Positions 10,401 to 19,081 are shown, counted from the first letter of the stretch. The stretch is 64,000 nucleotides of DNA from Candidatus Peregrinibacteria bacterium (GCA_030688025.1 JAUYJL010000003.1:1-64000); one strand, 5' to 3'. Notes: a model not told the origin generated them from the letters alone. Numbers and translations: made by a program.

Positions 10401-10759
10401 TACTGAACGTCGAAATAGACGCACTATTTATTACAGCGATGCTTACCGTCCTTGGATATTCCGTAAACGACACAATCGTCATCTTCGACAGATTGCGTGA
10501 AAATATTCTTACATACGGAAAACTGGATAATTTTGCACAAGTTACAGACGATGCATTAAATCAAACTCTAAGAAGATCCATCGGCACAGCATTGTCAACG
10601 ATCATCGCCCTAACATCAATACTTATATTTGGAAGCTCAAGCATCTTCTACTTCATCCTAGCGCTTACAATCGGTATTATGTTCGGAACATACTCATCAA
10701 TATTCGTAGCGTCACCAATGCTGGTTTATTGGAAAGCATGGTCTGACAAGCAAAAATAG
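7439..10759 (+). CDS. secDF: SecD-SecF fusion with inserted parvulin-like domain(s)
   Basis: SecDF is a proton-driven membrane partner of SecYEG that helps pull secreted proteins across. Seen in 1106 aa: an N-terminal membrane helix; the SecD motif LGLDLQGG near residue 48; RVNGLGVAEPNI; SecD membrane helices from about residue 530 (GLIGLFLVMAFLILMY); then the SecF half with GTDFTGGTLLEF near 795 and its helices. Inside the SecD periplasmic region, residues about 284-391 form a parvulin (PpiC/SurA) fold: VSHILISY, FAKLAKEYSDD, GGVL, FGYHIIKATD. A weaker, similar unit may precede it at about 181-275. SecD/SecF are often separate genes. A terminator lies 21 nt downstream, so this is the last gene of the run. 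Confidence 0.95.
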   Translation: MKRFLSWKIVGIILIALFLGFYDLSPEIQSKLIPFTPEALKTTRMQLGLDLQGGSQLDYKIDLRDVPAEYQQDIIEGVMDVITKRVNGLGVAEPNIYIADLPGEKHIVVELAENAQITQADVDKYLNIGKKAEEKRTAETLTSDESKKVSLEKAKETVGKTIQLEFKEKKESIDPQEKEKVKENALVALNDMKNGQSFEVVAQEESLINPEKVKYSKPDYQTEDQLPSSIKDALGKLKIGEYTKELVETGGTFVVDDTGNAVEDTGLGVIKLIDKQEEKLDKKEVSVSHILISYKDAKRADESVVRTQDEAKQLAEELKTKLESGEDFAKLAKEYSDDKSNKDTGGVLDNPVKGDGSYAYDFEKASLALTKKDELSSVTKTEFGYHIIKATDVKTSVNQVKYKYESLVFSTLPDAWQDTDLTGKYFVHADVQLDNFYQPFVAIQFNDEGAKLFEDLTAKNVGKPIAIFVGGNKISAPKVNEKITGGKAVIQGSFTSEEAKELARNLNTGAIPAPIILSGEYTIGATLGEEALNQSMVAGLIGLFLVMAFLILMYRLPGIFASFALLIYISILLFVLKSQLPMWAALIISITTFVFLLTKVINSKDSGWEKFISFTLSCLAFFFLTVILKSGVVMTLAGIAGVIMSIGVAVDANVLIFERLKEELKTGKTFNAALDAGFDRAWAAIRDSNFSTLITCAILFYFGSSMIRGFAMNLSIGIIISMFTAIIVTKTLLKTMVGKEITQNLKLFGVNPNAKPKEQIHFIKNAKKFLTVSATLFVLSILSFFIIGPNLGTDFTGGTLLEFQFEKPITKDEISKALVKAGDELKNLGGSIMETKTEDKTSEKSVIDTSGTSTTDKAIVAEDSQKSEEVIDLASAKVLESGENGYIIKTKYLTSQTHEKLLSILKDKLPTFEEKRFTTMGPIVGSSILQKSLIAVLLASVMIILYISFAFRKIPKQLNPWRFGVAAIVALIHDITIVTGIFIVLGKVLNVEIDALFITAMLTVLGYSVNDTIVIFDRLRENILTYGKLDNFAQVTDDALNQTLRRSIGTALSTIIALTSILIFGSSSIFYFILALTIGIMFGTYSSIFVASPMLVYWKAWSDKQK

Positions 10760-10780
10760 AACTAAGAAAATAGAACAAAA

Positions 10781-10806
10781 AGAGCTCCGCATTGCGGGGC
10801 TCTTTT
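10781..10806 (+). terminator. Rho-independent terminator after secDF
   Basis: The 10-bp stem AGAGCTCCGC/GCGGGGCTCT (10781-10790 with 10794-10803, one G-U pair) has a 3-nt loop, an A-run before it and a short T-run after it. The -35 box of the tRNA-Arg promoter overlaps its loop and 3' arm. Confidence 0.9.
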
Positions 10807-10820
10807 AAAACCGCTATAAT
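10792..10820 (+). promoter_or_regulatory. Promoter of tRNA-Arg
   Basis: TTGCGG (10792-10797), 17-nt spacer, perfect TATAAT (10815-10820). The tRNA starts 17 nt after the -10 box. The -35 box sits inside the preceding terminator hairpin, a compact arrangement. Confidence 0.7.
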
Positions 10821-10837
10821 CCTCACGTTAACATTAT

Positions 10838-10914
10838 GCACCGCTAGCTCAACTGGATAGAGCGTTGGTCTTCGGAACCGAAGGTTGCAGGTTCGACCCC
10901 TGCGCGGTGCACCA
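10838..10914 (+). tRNA. tRNA-Arg (anticodon TCG)
   Basis: Full cloverleaf by eye: acceptor GCACCGC/GCGGTGC, D arm GCTC/GAGC, anticodon stem TTGGT/ACCGA with loop CTTCGGA (anticodon TCG), T arm GCAGG/CCTGC with loop TTCGACC, discriminator A and an encoded CCA end. It closely resembles bacterial tRNA-Arg species. Confidence 0.95.
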
Positions 10915-10954
10915 CATGCGACAAAGTCGCACGGCACGATATAAACATTAAATC

Positions 10955-11347
10955 ATGGGGGAAATAAAAGAAGAACAAGAAGATGAGAATAATGGATTAA
11001 AGGAATATAATGACTATAAACTAGGCAGTGGAGACGTAACCACTCTTAGACTTATAACATTGAAAAATGGCACACAAGTCTTGACTCCAGCCTTGATGTT
11101 AACAATGAAATTACTAATACTTCTTGCAGAAACACATCCAAAAATTCTTGAAAAATTTGCAAAATCATGCAAAGGAACAGAACGAGAACTATTTCCACAA
11201 GATGAAATAGCAATACTAAGACGATACAATCTTCTCCCATACGACAGCACAAACATACATCCACAAATCAAAGCAATTGTAGCTTCAGCCACAGAAATAC
11301 AAGGGAACAATGTAATCTTGGTAAATCCAAAAGCAACGATCAATTAA
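10955..11347 (+). CDS. Hypothetical protein, 130 aa
   Basis: Not recognised. The first ~25 residues are acidic and polar (GEIKEEQEDENNG), followed by a mixed alpha/beta-looking body with an amphipathic helix LMLTMKLLILLAETHPKILEKFA. There is no signal peptide, membrane segment or clear motif. The two Cys-free thirds flank a single Cys. It lies 40 nt after tRNA-Arg and converges on the next gene with only 3 nt between stop codons. The coding call rests on length, an A-rich composition like the neighbouring genes and lack of a competing frame. Confidence 0.65.
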   Translation: MGEIKEEQEDENNGLKEYNDYKLGSGDVTTLRLITLKNGTQVLTPALMLTMKLLILLAETHPKILEKFAKSCKGTERELFPQDEIAILRRYNLLPYDSTNIHPQIKAIVASATEIQGNNVILVNPKATIN

Positions 11348-11350
11348 ATC

Positions 11351-11941
11351 CTACAAAATCCCTTCCTTCGTAATCTGTCTCTGCTCCCTAGATCCATTAT
11401 AGATCATCGTAAAAGCCGTAATCCCCTGCTCAAAAGTTTTTTCAGAAACAATATTTTTCACAACAGACTTTAGCAAAAAATCCAAAACCTTTTCCCAATT
11501 TTCAGAATATTTCGCACCGGAAACTCCCAAAACTTTTCTAACAAATTCACTTCCATATTCATTCAAAGAATCCAAATATTTTCCACGATGTTCAATCACA
11601 TGAAGCAAAAGTCCATCATGCGAAATTACCAAAAAATCAAAAATCACTTCACACCCTCTATCATATTTTTCATCAAGAACCCCAAGCATATCCCTCAAAT
11701 GAGCCATTCCATGTCGAACATATTGATCCAAAAAGAAATCAACATTCGCAACGACACACTTATAAAGAAGATTATTTTCAAACACCAAATAATCAAAAAC
11801 CACCTCAAACTCTTCATCAGTTAAAGAAACTTCCTGCTTCATTTTTGAAGGCCCAAGAATTATATATTTTCGAATAAGTTCATCTTCCTGTCCCTTCGCA
11901 AACCTCTCAATAACCAAATTTTTATCCTTATCATTAAACAT
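11351..11941 (-). CDS. Hypothetical protein with two internal ~50-residue repeats, 196 aa
   Basis: Not recognised. Seen: two similar helical units, each with a stretch like YVRHGMAHLRDMLGV / FVRKVLGVSGAKYS, then a Tyr/Asp-rich turn and a VIFDFL / VLDFLL segment. This suggests an alpha-helical repeat protein that binds other proteins. There is no signal peptide or membrane helix. It is transcribed alone on the minus strand, converging on the 10955 gene, and faces away from priA across a 175-nt gap. Function unknown. Confidence 0.65.
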   Translation of the reverse strand: MFNDKDKNLVIERFAKGQEDELIRKYIILGPSKMKQEVSLTDEEFEVVFDYLVFENNLLYKCVVANVDFFLDQYVRHGMAHLRDMLGVLDEKYDRGCEVIFDFLVISHDGLLLHVIEHRGKYLDSLNEYGSEFVRKVLGVSGAKYSENWEKVLDFLLKSVVKNIVSEKTFEQGITAFTMIYNGSREQRQITKEGIL

Positions 11942-12101
11942 TCAAATTGAGTTAATTAAACCTAAGAGCATCACATGATACACTAAATATAAAACCTGTC
12001 AAGTCGCTCCGCACATAGACGACAATACGGGGTTATATTTAACCTAAAACTACTTTCAAAAAATTCAACCGAAAGCAGTATATAAAATTTAAAAAAATTC
12101 G

Positions 12102-12110
12102 TGCTATAAT
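12102..12110 (+). promoter_or_regulatory. Extended -10 promoter directly before priA (leaderless type)
   Basis: TG-C-TATAAT (12102-12110) ends 6 nt before the priA ATG at 12117. Transcription normally starts about 7 nt after the -10 box, i.e. at or next to the ATG, so the priA message would have almost no 5' leader. No -35 box is evident, as is common for extended -10 promoters. Confidence 0.65.
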
Positions 12111-12116
12111 CCATGC

Positions 12117-14153
12117 ATGAAATACGCACAAGTTTTATTCCCACAAAAAATAATTTTCAAGAATCAAAAAGATAATTCTCTAAAAGAATTGAATTCAACT
12201 TTGACATATAAAATTCCAAAAGACCTAAATGTCGAAAAAGGATCACTCGTAAAAGCTCCAATCAGAAATTCTCAAAGAATAGGAATCGTTTTAGAACTTT
12301 CGGACGTAGTCCCCACCTTCAAAACACTGGAAATCAAAGAAATAATGCTACCATATCCGGTTTTGACAAACAGTCAAATAGAGTTATTAAGATGGATTAG
12401 CACCTACTACTACTGCCCCATCCACCAAATAATAAAACTATTTATCCCTAAAAAACTCTTAATCGCAAAAGAACCGAAAAGACGCGCGAACAAGCCAAAA
12501 ACAAGAGAAGTTGAACAAATTATTAGTTCCAAGAAAAAAGACCTAACAGAAGAGCAAGAAAAAGCGATAAACAAAATATTAAAAGACCCATTGAACACTT
12601 TTTTAATACAAGGAGTGACCGGATCGGGCAAAACAGAGATTTATGTACACCTCGCAAAACATTTTATAAATCAAAACCTCCAAGTTTTGATCCTTGTCCC
12701 CGAAATCGCCCTAACTCCACAAACAATTGAGTACTTTGAAAGGTCAATTGGCATAAATGCATCAGTAATTCACAGTAAATTATCCGAAGGAGAGCGCATA
12801 AGAAACTGGAAAAATATCTCAGAAGGAAAATCAAAACTGATAATCGGATCACGCTCTTCAATCTTCACCCCATTCAAAGATCTTGGCTTAATAATCATCG
12901 ATGAGGAACACGAATCATCATACAAACAAGAAAATTCACCAAGATATTCTGTCCAACGTGTCGCTGAAAAAATTCAAGAATTATCAAAAGACAGGCCTAT
13001 AAAAATAGTTTACGGAAGCGCAACCCCATCGATAGAAATAGCCGAAAAATTAAAAGACTCAACCATAAAATTATTTAATCGCATCGGCGATATTCCGCTT
13101 CCAGACGTCGAAATCGTAGACCTCCGAGAAGAGTTCAAAAAACAAAATCACTCAATATTCAGCGAAAGATTACAAGAAGAATTGCGAAAAATTTTGGCAG
13201 AAAACACTCAAGCAATCCTATTTTTAAATCGCAGAGGATCATCTTCATCGGTCGTATGCAGAGACTGCGGATTCATATACAAATGCACGGATTGCGAAAT
13301 GCCGATGACCTACCATGAAAAAACATTGGGCTCCCCCACTATGATCTGCCATCATTGCGGAAAAATTTTGAAACCACCCTCAACCTGTCCTCTGTGCAAA
13401 GGCGTCAACATTAGATTTCTCGGAATAGGAACAGAAAGAATAGAAAAAGAAATACAAAAACTTTTTCCAAAAGCAAAAATCGTCCGCGCCGACAAAGACA
13501 CAACAAGCAAAAAAGACAGTTTCAAAAAAATATATGAAGACTTCAAAAATCATAAAGCAGACATCCTCGTCGGAACACAAATGATCGCAAAAGGACTTCA
13601 TTTACCGCTTGTAAATCTGGTCGGTGTAGTTTTGGCAGACATAGGATTAAACATTCCAGATTTCAAAACTCTCGAAAAAAACTTCCAACTTTTGACACAG
13701 GTTTCAGGACGAGCAGGCCGAACCGACACAAAAGGAAAAGTAATAATTCAAACATATAACCCAGATAATCTCGCCCTCAAATACACAAAAGAAAACTCAT
13801 ACGATGAATTTTTCAAATACGAGATAACACAAAGAAAACTGCTATCTAATCCCCCATTCTCTCATTTAATAAAAATCATGATAGAAGACAAATCACTGAA
13901 TAATTGTCAAACCAGAACGGAAAGATTATACATACAAATAAACAAAATTCTCTCAAAACTAAACGCAATGTCAGAAGTAGAAGTCCTAAAATATCCAGCA
14001 TACATGATGAAACTGCACAGTAAATACAGATATATTATTCTTTTAAAATCAGTAAACAGAGAAATCCTAGATAAAACATTAGAAAATATCGCAAAAGAGA
14101 TTATAATGGACACGTCTATAAAAATAGATATCGACCCAAATACCACTTCATAA
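12117..14153 (+). CDS. priA: Primosomal protein N' (PriA helicase)
   Basis: Superfamily 2 helicase that reloads the replisome at stalled forks. Seen in 678 aa: N-terminal DNA-binding region; Walker A GVTGSGKT near residue 167; DEEH box near 261; zinc-binding Cys pairs CRDC, CTDC, CHHC and CPLC between about 380 and 430; and the helicase C-terminal motifs GTQMIAKGLHLPLVNLVGVVLAD and QVSGRAGR. All core motifs are present and the length is near normal. It opens the priA-trpS-pyrG run; trpS starts 7 nt after its stop. Transcription probably starts at the ATG itself. Confidence 0.96.
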   Translation: MKYAQVLFPQKIIFKNQKDNSLKELNSTLTYKIPKDLNVEKGSLVKAPIRNSQRIGIVLELSDVVPTFKTLEIKEIMLPYPVLTNSQIELLRWISTYYYCPIHQIIKLFIPKKLLIAKEPKRRANKPKTREVEQIISSKKKDLTEEQEKAINKILKDPLNTFLIQGVTGSGKTEIYVHLAKHFINQNLQVLILVPEIALTPQTIEYFERSIGINASVIHSKLSEGERIRNWKNISEGKSKLIIGSRSSIFTPFKDLGLIIIDEEHESSYKQENSPRYSVQRVAEKIQELSKDRPIKIVYGSATPSIEIAEKLKDSTIKLFNRIGDIPLPDVEIVDLREEFKKQNHSIFSERLQEELRKILAENTQAILFLNRRGSSSSVVCRDCGFIYKCTDCEMPMTYHEKTLGSPTMICHHCGKILKPPSTCPLCKGVNIRFLGIGTERIEKEIQKLFPKAKIVRADKDTTSKKDSFKKIYEDFKNHKADILVGTQMIAKGLHLPLVNLVGVVLADIGLNIPDFKTLEKNFQLLTQVSGRAGRTDTKGKVIIQTYNPDNLALKYTKENSYDEFFKYEITQRKLLSNPPFSHLIKIMIEDKSLNNCQTRTERLYIQINKILSKLNAMSEVEVLKYPAYMMKLHSKYRYIILLKSVNREILDKTLENIAKEIIMDTSIKIDIDPNTTS

Positions 14154-14160
14154 CCTCATT

Positions 14161-15147
14161 ATGCCAGCATCAAAAAAGCGAATTTTATCAGGCATACAGC
14201 CAAGCGGACGCCCTCACCTCGGAAATTATCTTGGAGCAATGCGTCAACACATCGAGATGCAAAAAGATTTTGAATGCTTCCTTTTCATCGCAGACCTACA
14301 CGCACTTACCACAGTCCACAACGCAAAAGAAATGCAAGAAAACACATATGATCTTGCAGTCTCATATCTCGCACTCGGACTCGATCCGGAAAAAACAATT
14401 TTCTTTAAACAATCGGACGTAGCAGAACACACAGAACTTTGTTGGATTTTTGATTGTTTGGTGAAAATGCCATTTTTGGAAAGAGCACACGCATGGAAAG
14501 ACGCAAAAGCGAAAGGCAAAAAAGAAGAAAGCGTAGGACTTTTCAATTATCCGATTTTGCAAGCCGCTGACATTTTACTATATCAACCAAACCTCGTTCC
14601 AGTTGGAAAAGACCAAAAACAACACATCGAAATGAGTCGCGACATCGCCATAACATTCAACACGACTTTCGGAGAAACTTTCAAAATTCCAGACCCATTA
14701 ATCAAAGAAGAAGTTGCCGTAGTTCCTGGAACAGATGGCCAAAAAATGAGCAAATCATATGGAAACACAATCGACATTTTCGCAGAAGAAAACATACTGA
14801 AAAAACAAGTAATGGGAATAGTAACAGACTCAACTCCTCTTGAAGAACCTAAAGATCCAAAAAAATGTAACGTCTTCAATCTCTACAAGCTCCTCGCCAC
14901 AAAAGAAGAAATAAAAGAATTGGAAAACAAGTACAAAAAAGGTGGCTTTGGCTACGGAGATGCAAAGAAAACCCTCCTCGCAAAAATACTCGAACATTTC
15001 AAAGAATCCAGAGAAAAATATAAAGAAATATATCCAAAAAAAGACATGGTTTACGCAATCCTCGAAAATGGCTCCAACAAGGCAAGAATTCTAGCGGCAA
15101 AAACTCTAAAAGAAGTTAAAACAAAAGTAGGATATATTACAAGATAA
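14161..15147 (+). CDS. trpS: Tryptophanyl-tRNA synthetase
   Basis: Charges tRNA-Trp with tryptophan in an ATP-dependent reaction. Seen in 328 aa: the class I HIGH-type motif as HLGNYLG near residue 20 after SGIQPSGRP, and the KMSKS motif exactly as KMSKS near 196. QAADILLYQPNLVPVGKDQKQH in the middle is typical of TrpRS. Normal length. The start ATG is 7 nt after the priA stop with no Shine-Dalgarno site. No T-box or Trp leader is visible. Confidence 0.97.
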   Translation: MPASKKRILSGIQPSGRPHLGNYLGAMRQHIEMQKDFECFLFIADLHALTTVHNAKEMQENTYDLAVSYLALGLDPEKTIFFKQSDVAEHTELCWIFDCLVKMPFLERAHAWKDAKAKGKKEESVGLFNYPILQAADILLYQPNLVPVGKDQKQHIEMSRDIAITFNTTFGETFKIPDPLIKEEVAVVPGTDGQKMSKSYGNTIDIFAEENILKKQVMGIVTDSTPLEEPKDPKKCNVFNLYKLLATKEEIKELENKYKKGGFGYGDAKKTLLAKILEHFKESREKYKEIYPKKDMVYAILENGSNKARILAAKTLKEVKTKVGYITR

Positions 15148-15223
15148 ACACAAGATTTATCACTTGAACTTTGGCCACCCTTCCATTAAAGTAAACCAGA
15201 AGGGGCAATTTAATTTTATAAAT

Positions 15224-16843
15224 TTGTGTAAATATATATTCGTCACTGGAGGCGTTTGTAGTTCATTAGGGAAAGGAATTTCCTCAGCGTCCATCGGCGC
15301 ACTACTTAAGGCTTCAGGACTAAAAATATTCACACAAAAACTAGATCCATATCTAAACGTAGATCCGGGAACGATGAGCCCTTTTCAGCATGGAGAAGTC
15401 TTTGTCACAGATGATGGAGGCGAAACGGACTTGGACCTCGGCCACTACGAAAGATTTATCGATACAAGCTTAAACAAATTTTCCTCTGTAACAACAGGTA
15501 AAGTATATAGCGAAGTCCTTGATAAAGAACGAAAAGGTGGATTTTTAGGACGCACAATCCAAATCATTCCACACATCACAAACGCAATTCAGGACAAAAT
15601 CACAAAAGCCGCAGAAGAATCACAATGCGACATTATGATGGTGGAAATAGGAGGAACCGTCGGAGATATCGAAGGGCAGCCATTCCTTGAAGCAATAAGA
15701 CAATTACGAAATAAACTTGGAGCAGAGAACACATTTTTTGTTCACCTTACGCTTTTACCTTATCTTGCAGCCTCAAAAGAGCTCAAAACAAAGCCAACGC
15801 AAGCCTCAGTAAGAGAACTAAGGTCAATAGGAATACAACCAGACATGATTTTGGCAAGAGCAGACTACCCTATCAAAAAAGATATCCTGAAGAAAATCTC
15901 GTTATTTTGCGATGTACAAGAAGAATATGTAATCCCCGCTCCCACAGTAAGCACAATTTATGAAGTCCCTTTGAATTTCGAAAAATACAACATCACTCAA
16001 CTAATTGCCGACAAACTAAATCTTGGCAAACTTAAGCCAAATCTAAAAGAATGGGAAAAAGTCGTTGAAAAAATAAAAGCCAAAAAACCATCATTGAAAA
16101 TCGCTTTAGTGGGGAAATACACAGGACTTGATGATGCCTACTTAAGCGTAATCGAATCCCTAAAAATAGCTTGTTATCACAACAGCAGAGACCTAAATTT
16201 ACTTTGGGTTTCATCGGAAAGTTTGGAAGAAAAAGATAAAGAGACATGGGAATTACTGCATACAGCAGACGGAATTATCGTTCCAGGAGGATTTGGATCA
16301 CGTGGAATAGAAGGAAAAATAATGGCCGCAAAATACGCCAGAGAAAACAAAATTCCATATCTAGGCCTTTGTCTTGGAATGCAAATAATGACTATCGAAT
16401 TCGCAAGATTCGCACTAAAAGATCCCGAAATAACATCCGAAGAATTTGACGAAGGCAGAAAACTTTCTCCGGAAAAATATGTCATTCACTATTTAGCGGG
16501 ACAATCCGACGAAAGAGCAAAAGGCGGAACATTAAGACTTGGATCTTATCCATGTAAAATTAAAAAAGATACAAAAACATACAAACTTTACAAAAAAACA
16601 TTAATAGACGAAAGACACCGACACAGATATGAATTCAACAACGATTATAAATCTGCGCTTGAGAAAGCCGGAATGATCTTCTCAGGAACAAATCCTCAGC
16701 AAAATCTTGTTGAAATTGCAGAATTAAAAGGACATCCATTTATGATAGGATCACAATTTCATCCTGAATTTAAATCCAGACCACTTCGCCCTCATCCGCT
16801 ATTTGAAGGGTTTATTGACGCTTGCAAAAAACTCAAAAAATAA
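15224..16843 (+). CDS. pyrG: CTP synthase
   Basis: Makes CTP from UTP, ATP and glutamine. Seen: synthetase P-loop GGVCSSLGKGISSASIG, DPYLNVDPGTMSPFQHGEVFVTDDG, VEIGGTVGDIE; then the glutaminase domain with PGGFGSRG, nucleophile Cys in GLCLGMQ and the QFHPEF His/Glu. An in-frame TTG at 15164 would add 20 residues unlike any CTP synthase. I chose TTG 15224 (MCKYIFVTGG), which gives 539 aa, the usual length. There is no ATG or GTG at a sensible position, so the exact start remains open. Confidence 0.94.
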   Translation: MCKYIFVTGGVCSSLGKGISSASIGALLKASGLKIFTQKLDPYLNVDPGTMSPFQHGEVFVTDDGGETDLDLGHYERFIDTSLNKFSSVTTGKVYSEVLDKERKGGFLGRTIQIIPHITNAIQDKITKAAEESQCDIMMVEIGGTVGDIEGQPFLEAIRQLRNKLGAENTFFVHLTLLPYLAASKELKTKPTQASVRELRSIGIQPDMILARADYPIKKDILKKISLFCDVQEEYVIPAPTVSTIYEVPLNFEKYNITQLIADKLNLGKLKPNLKEWEKVVEKIKAKKPSLKIALVGKYTGLDDAYLSVIESLKIACYHNSRDLNLLWVSSESLEEKDKETWELLHTADGIIVPGGFGSRGIEGKIMAAKYARENKIPYLGLCLGMQIMTIEFARFALKDPEITSEEFDEGRKLSPEKYVIHYLAGQSDERAKGGTLRLGSYPCKIKKDTKTYKLYKKTLIDERHRHRYEFNNDYKSALEKAGMIFSGTNPQQNLVEIAELKGHPFMIGSQFHPEFKSRPLRPHPLFEGFIDACKKLKK

Positions 16844-16848
16844 AATTC

Positions 16849-18237
16849 ATGGAAGTTTTTAAATATATCGTCGCCAACAAGGACGGGAAAAAACTTACAG
16901 GAACAGTAGAGGCTCCTGATGAACAAACAGCTAGAGTCGAGTTAAATAACCTCGGTTTTTCAATTTTAACATTAGAAAAAACTCAAGAACTTCCAAAACA
17001 TGACGACTCCTTAACTAAATATGTTTTTGAAGCAATCGATTCAAGCTCAAAGCTTGTCTCCGGAACAATCCCAGCAAAAGACACTGACGAGGCCTTTTCG
17101 AAGCTAACAAGCGGATATTCTTTAACAGTCACCGCAATCTGGAAAGAAGGAGCGCTAGAAGAAGAGATAAATGAAGCAAGAACAAAAGGAAGCAAAAAAA
17201 TGGAAGAGTTTATCGAAAAAAAGAATGAAGAGAATGAAAGAAAAAAGACACAAAACGCAGAACAACAAAAAGAAGAAGCATTTGTAAAAACAAAAATTGA
17301 AAATCTATTAAGAGAAATAAATGAACTCTTGGTCAAATTCGACAAAGATTTTACGTTAGGACAAAGAACTGAAATAGAAAAAAAGATAAATAAACTTCTA
17401 AGAATAAAAAACAGTACAAACCTAAATTATGTACTGGAAACCGCAGAAGACCTATTAAATTCCATAAAAGAGCAAGAACAAACACTCGTCGAAAAAGGCT
17501 ATTTCGAGAAAAAAATGCACCTCGAAATGGAAACACAAAAATTAATAAAAGAACTTCATAGATCTTCGGCCCCAACTTCAATTTCAGAGGATATTATAAG
17601 CAAAATCGACAAATGGGAGCAATCAAATACTGGCCAAAAACAAGAAAGCATCCCTGCAAAATTTCTTGGAAAGACATTGGCATGGATCAAAAACCTATTT
17701 AAAAAACCACCACAAATAGTGGTAATAGAAGAACAAATAAGCGCATACAATCACCAACTATGGGAGTTTGCAAAAATGTATTTCAAAGAACCGACAAAAG
17801 AATATAAAGACAAAGTAAAAAATGCATTAAAAACAATATGGGCCGCAAGAAAAAAAGCAGTCCACAGTTTAGATCAAGCAAAAGAATTAATAAAAAAACG
17901 AGAAGCAGGCCAAGTAAACACAATGGACATAGAAGGTAAATTTATAGAACCAGCAATAGAAGAATTAAACTCATTAACAGGATGGCTCCTTGTTTTTTAC
18001 TTATTTTATTATTTCATTTCAATCCTTATTACCACAAAAAATTTCGGCTTAACGGAAATCCCTCAAGGATTTTTCGTTTATAAAAGCCATATTTTCAAGT
18101 ACATACTCGGAATATTATTTCTGATGCACGCATCAACATCATTAAAAATAAATTTCTTTCAAAGAAATATTATCGCAAATTTATTATTGCCGACAGGATT
18201 TGTGTTCGGCAGTGTTTTAATTTTACTAAACTTTTAA
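16849..18237 (+). CDS. Membrane protein with two GspF/PilC N-terminal-like domains
   Basis: Seen in 462 aa: residues about 3-42 (FKYIVANKDGKKLTGTVEAP...ARVELNNLGFSILTLEK) resemble the N-terminal domain of type II secretion/type IV pilus platform proteins (GspF/PilC). A second, weaker copy follows at about 55-100 (KYVFEAIDSSSKLVSGTIPA...KLTSGYSLTVTAIWK). Next come a long Lys/Glu coiled-coil-like region and about three membrane helices at the C-terminus. The GspF repeat of helices itself is absent, so it is not a standard platform protein. I prefer ATG 16849 over 16822 because it lies just after the pyrG stop and starts cleanly at the domain. Confidence 0.75.
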   Translation: MEVFKYIVANKDGKKLTGTVEAPDEQTARVELNNLGFSILTLEKTQELPKHDDSLTKYVFEAIDSSSKLVSGTIPAKDTDEAFSKLTSGYSLTVTAIWKEGALEEEINEARTKGSKKMEEFIEKKNEENERKKTQNAEQQKEEAFVKTKIENLLREINELLVKFDKDFTLGQRTEIEKKINKLLRIKNSTNLNYVLETAEDLLNSIKEQEQTLVEKGYFEKKMHLEMETQKLIKELHRSSAPTSISEDIISKIDKWEQSNTGQKQESIPAKFLGKTLAWIKNLFKKPPQIVVIEEQISAYNHQLWEFAKMYFKEPTKEYKDKVKNALKTIWAARKKAVHSLDQAKELIKKREAGQVNTMDIEGKFIEPAIEELNSLTGWLLVFYLFYYFISILITTKNFGLTEIPQGFFVYKSHIFKYILGILFLMHASTSLKINFFQRNIIANLLLPTGFVFGSVLILLNF

Positions 18238-18259
18238 TTCACAAATTTAACTCAAAAAA

Positions 18260-19081
18260 ATGAACCCAGTCCTATTCGAAACTCAATACTTCGCAATCAA
18301 CACTCTCTGGCTTTTCATAGCAGCAGGAGTAATAATTGGCGTCTACACTTTGATAATCCTAGCGGAGAGAAATAGCTTAAAACTGCAATTCTTAAGCGAA
18401 AATTCCGCGCAATTGCTTCTCTGGACACTTATCGGAGCGAGAATTTTTGGAATAATAGAAAACTACCAAGCGTACTTTTACGAATTCTCAATCCACACAA
18501 TCCTCAACATATTTTATATTTGGGACAAAGGATTAAATTTCGGCGGAGCTGCAGTAGCATTCTTAATTTACTTTTTTATAATTTGCAAAAAAAACGATCA
18601 AGACTTTTTCAAATGGCTGGACACACTAATCCCAGCATCCCTTATCGCCATCGCATTTGGAAACATTGGGACATTCTTCGACGGATCAAATTACGGACAC
18701 GAAACTTCCATGCCATGGGGAGTAAATTTTGAAAGTCCATCAATAAAATACACAGTTCCAATTCACCCTACACAAATATACGCATTCATCTACACAAGCC
18801 TAATCGCCGCCGGATTAATTCTCACAAATCGCATAGAAAAGATTTCCAAACTTGAGAGAACAGGATTCATCGGCTTACTCGGGATTACAGCATATAATTT
18901 TTTTAGATTTTTAGAAGAATTTTTAAGAGGAGACGACGCAATAATGATTTTAGGAATAAGACTTCCGCAATTAATAGCGATACTTATAGCAATATCATCT
19001 GGAATATTTTTGTATCTTCGCTATAATTCAACCATCACAAAAAAAATTATCAATAAATTTAAAAAAGTATGGAAAAAGTAA
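18260..19081 (+). CDS. lgt: Prolipoprotein diacylglyceryl transferase family protein, divergent
   Basis: Lgt moves diacylglycerol from phosphatidylglycerol to the lipobox Cys of prolipoproteins in the inner membrane. Seen in 273 aa: about seven hydrophobic segments, GARIFGIIE, IWDKGLNFGG, FGNIGTFFDGSNYGHE, PWGV, IHPTQIYAF and FFRFLEEFLRGDD in the Lgt order. Several residues held to be essential in E. coli Lgt appear changed: the His of SFHGG reads Gly here, and the Arg and second Asn of GRLGNFIN read Asn and Thr. It may be a diverged enzyme or have another substrate. A lipobox-like protein occurs at 59442. Overlaps the next gene by 13 nt. Confidence 0.82.
   Translation: MNPVLFETQYFAINTLWLFIAAGVIIGVYTLIILAERNSLKLQFLSENSAQLLLWTLIGARIFGIIENYQAYFYEFSIHTILNIFYIWDKGLNFGGAAVAFLIYFFIICKKNDQDFFKWLDTLIPASLIAIAFGNIGTFFDGSNYGHETSMPWGVNFESPSIKYTVPIHPTQIYAFIYTSLIAAGLILTNRIEKISKLERTGFIGLLGITAYNFFRFLEEFLRGDDAIMILGIRLPQLIAILIAISSGIFLYLRYNSTITKKIINKFKKVWKK

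Noticed and set aside
306-10759. Recoding of UGA as glycine (code 25), as in some related CPR phyla
   Set aside because: TGA ends pyk and gpmI exactly where the family ends and overlaps the next start as ATGA; I saw no need for in-frame TGA in any gene.
15164-15223. N-terminal extension of CTP synthase from TTG 15164
   Set aside because: The 20 extra residues precede the family's normal start and would make the protein longer than usual; TTG 15224 gives the standard 539 aa.
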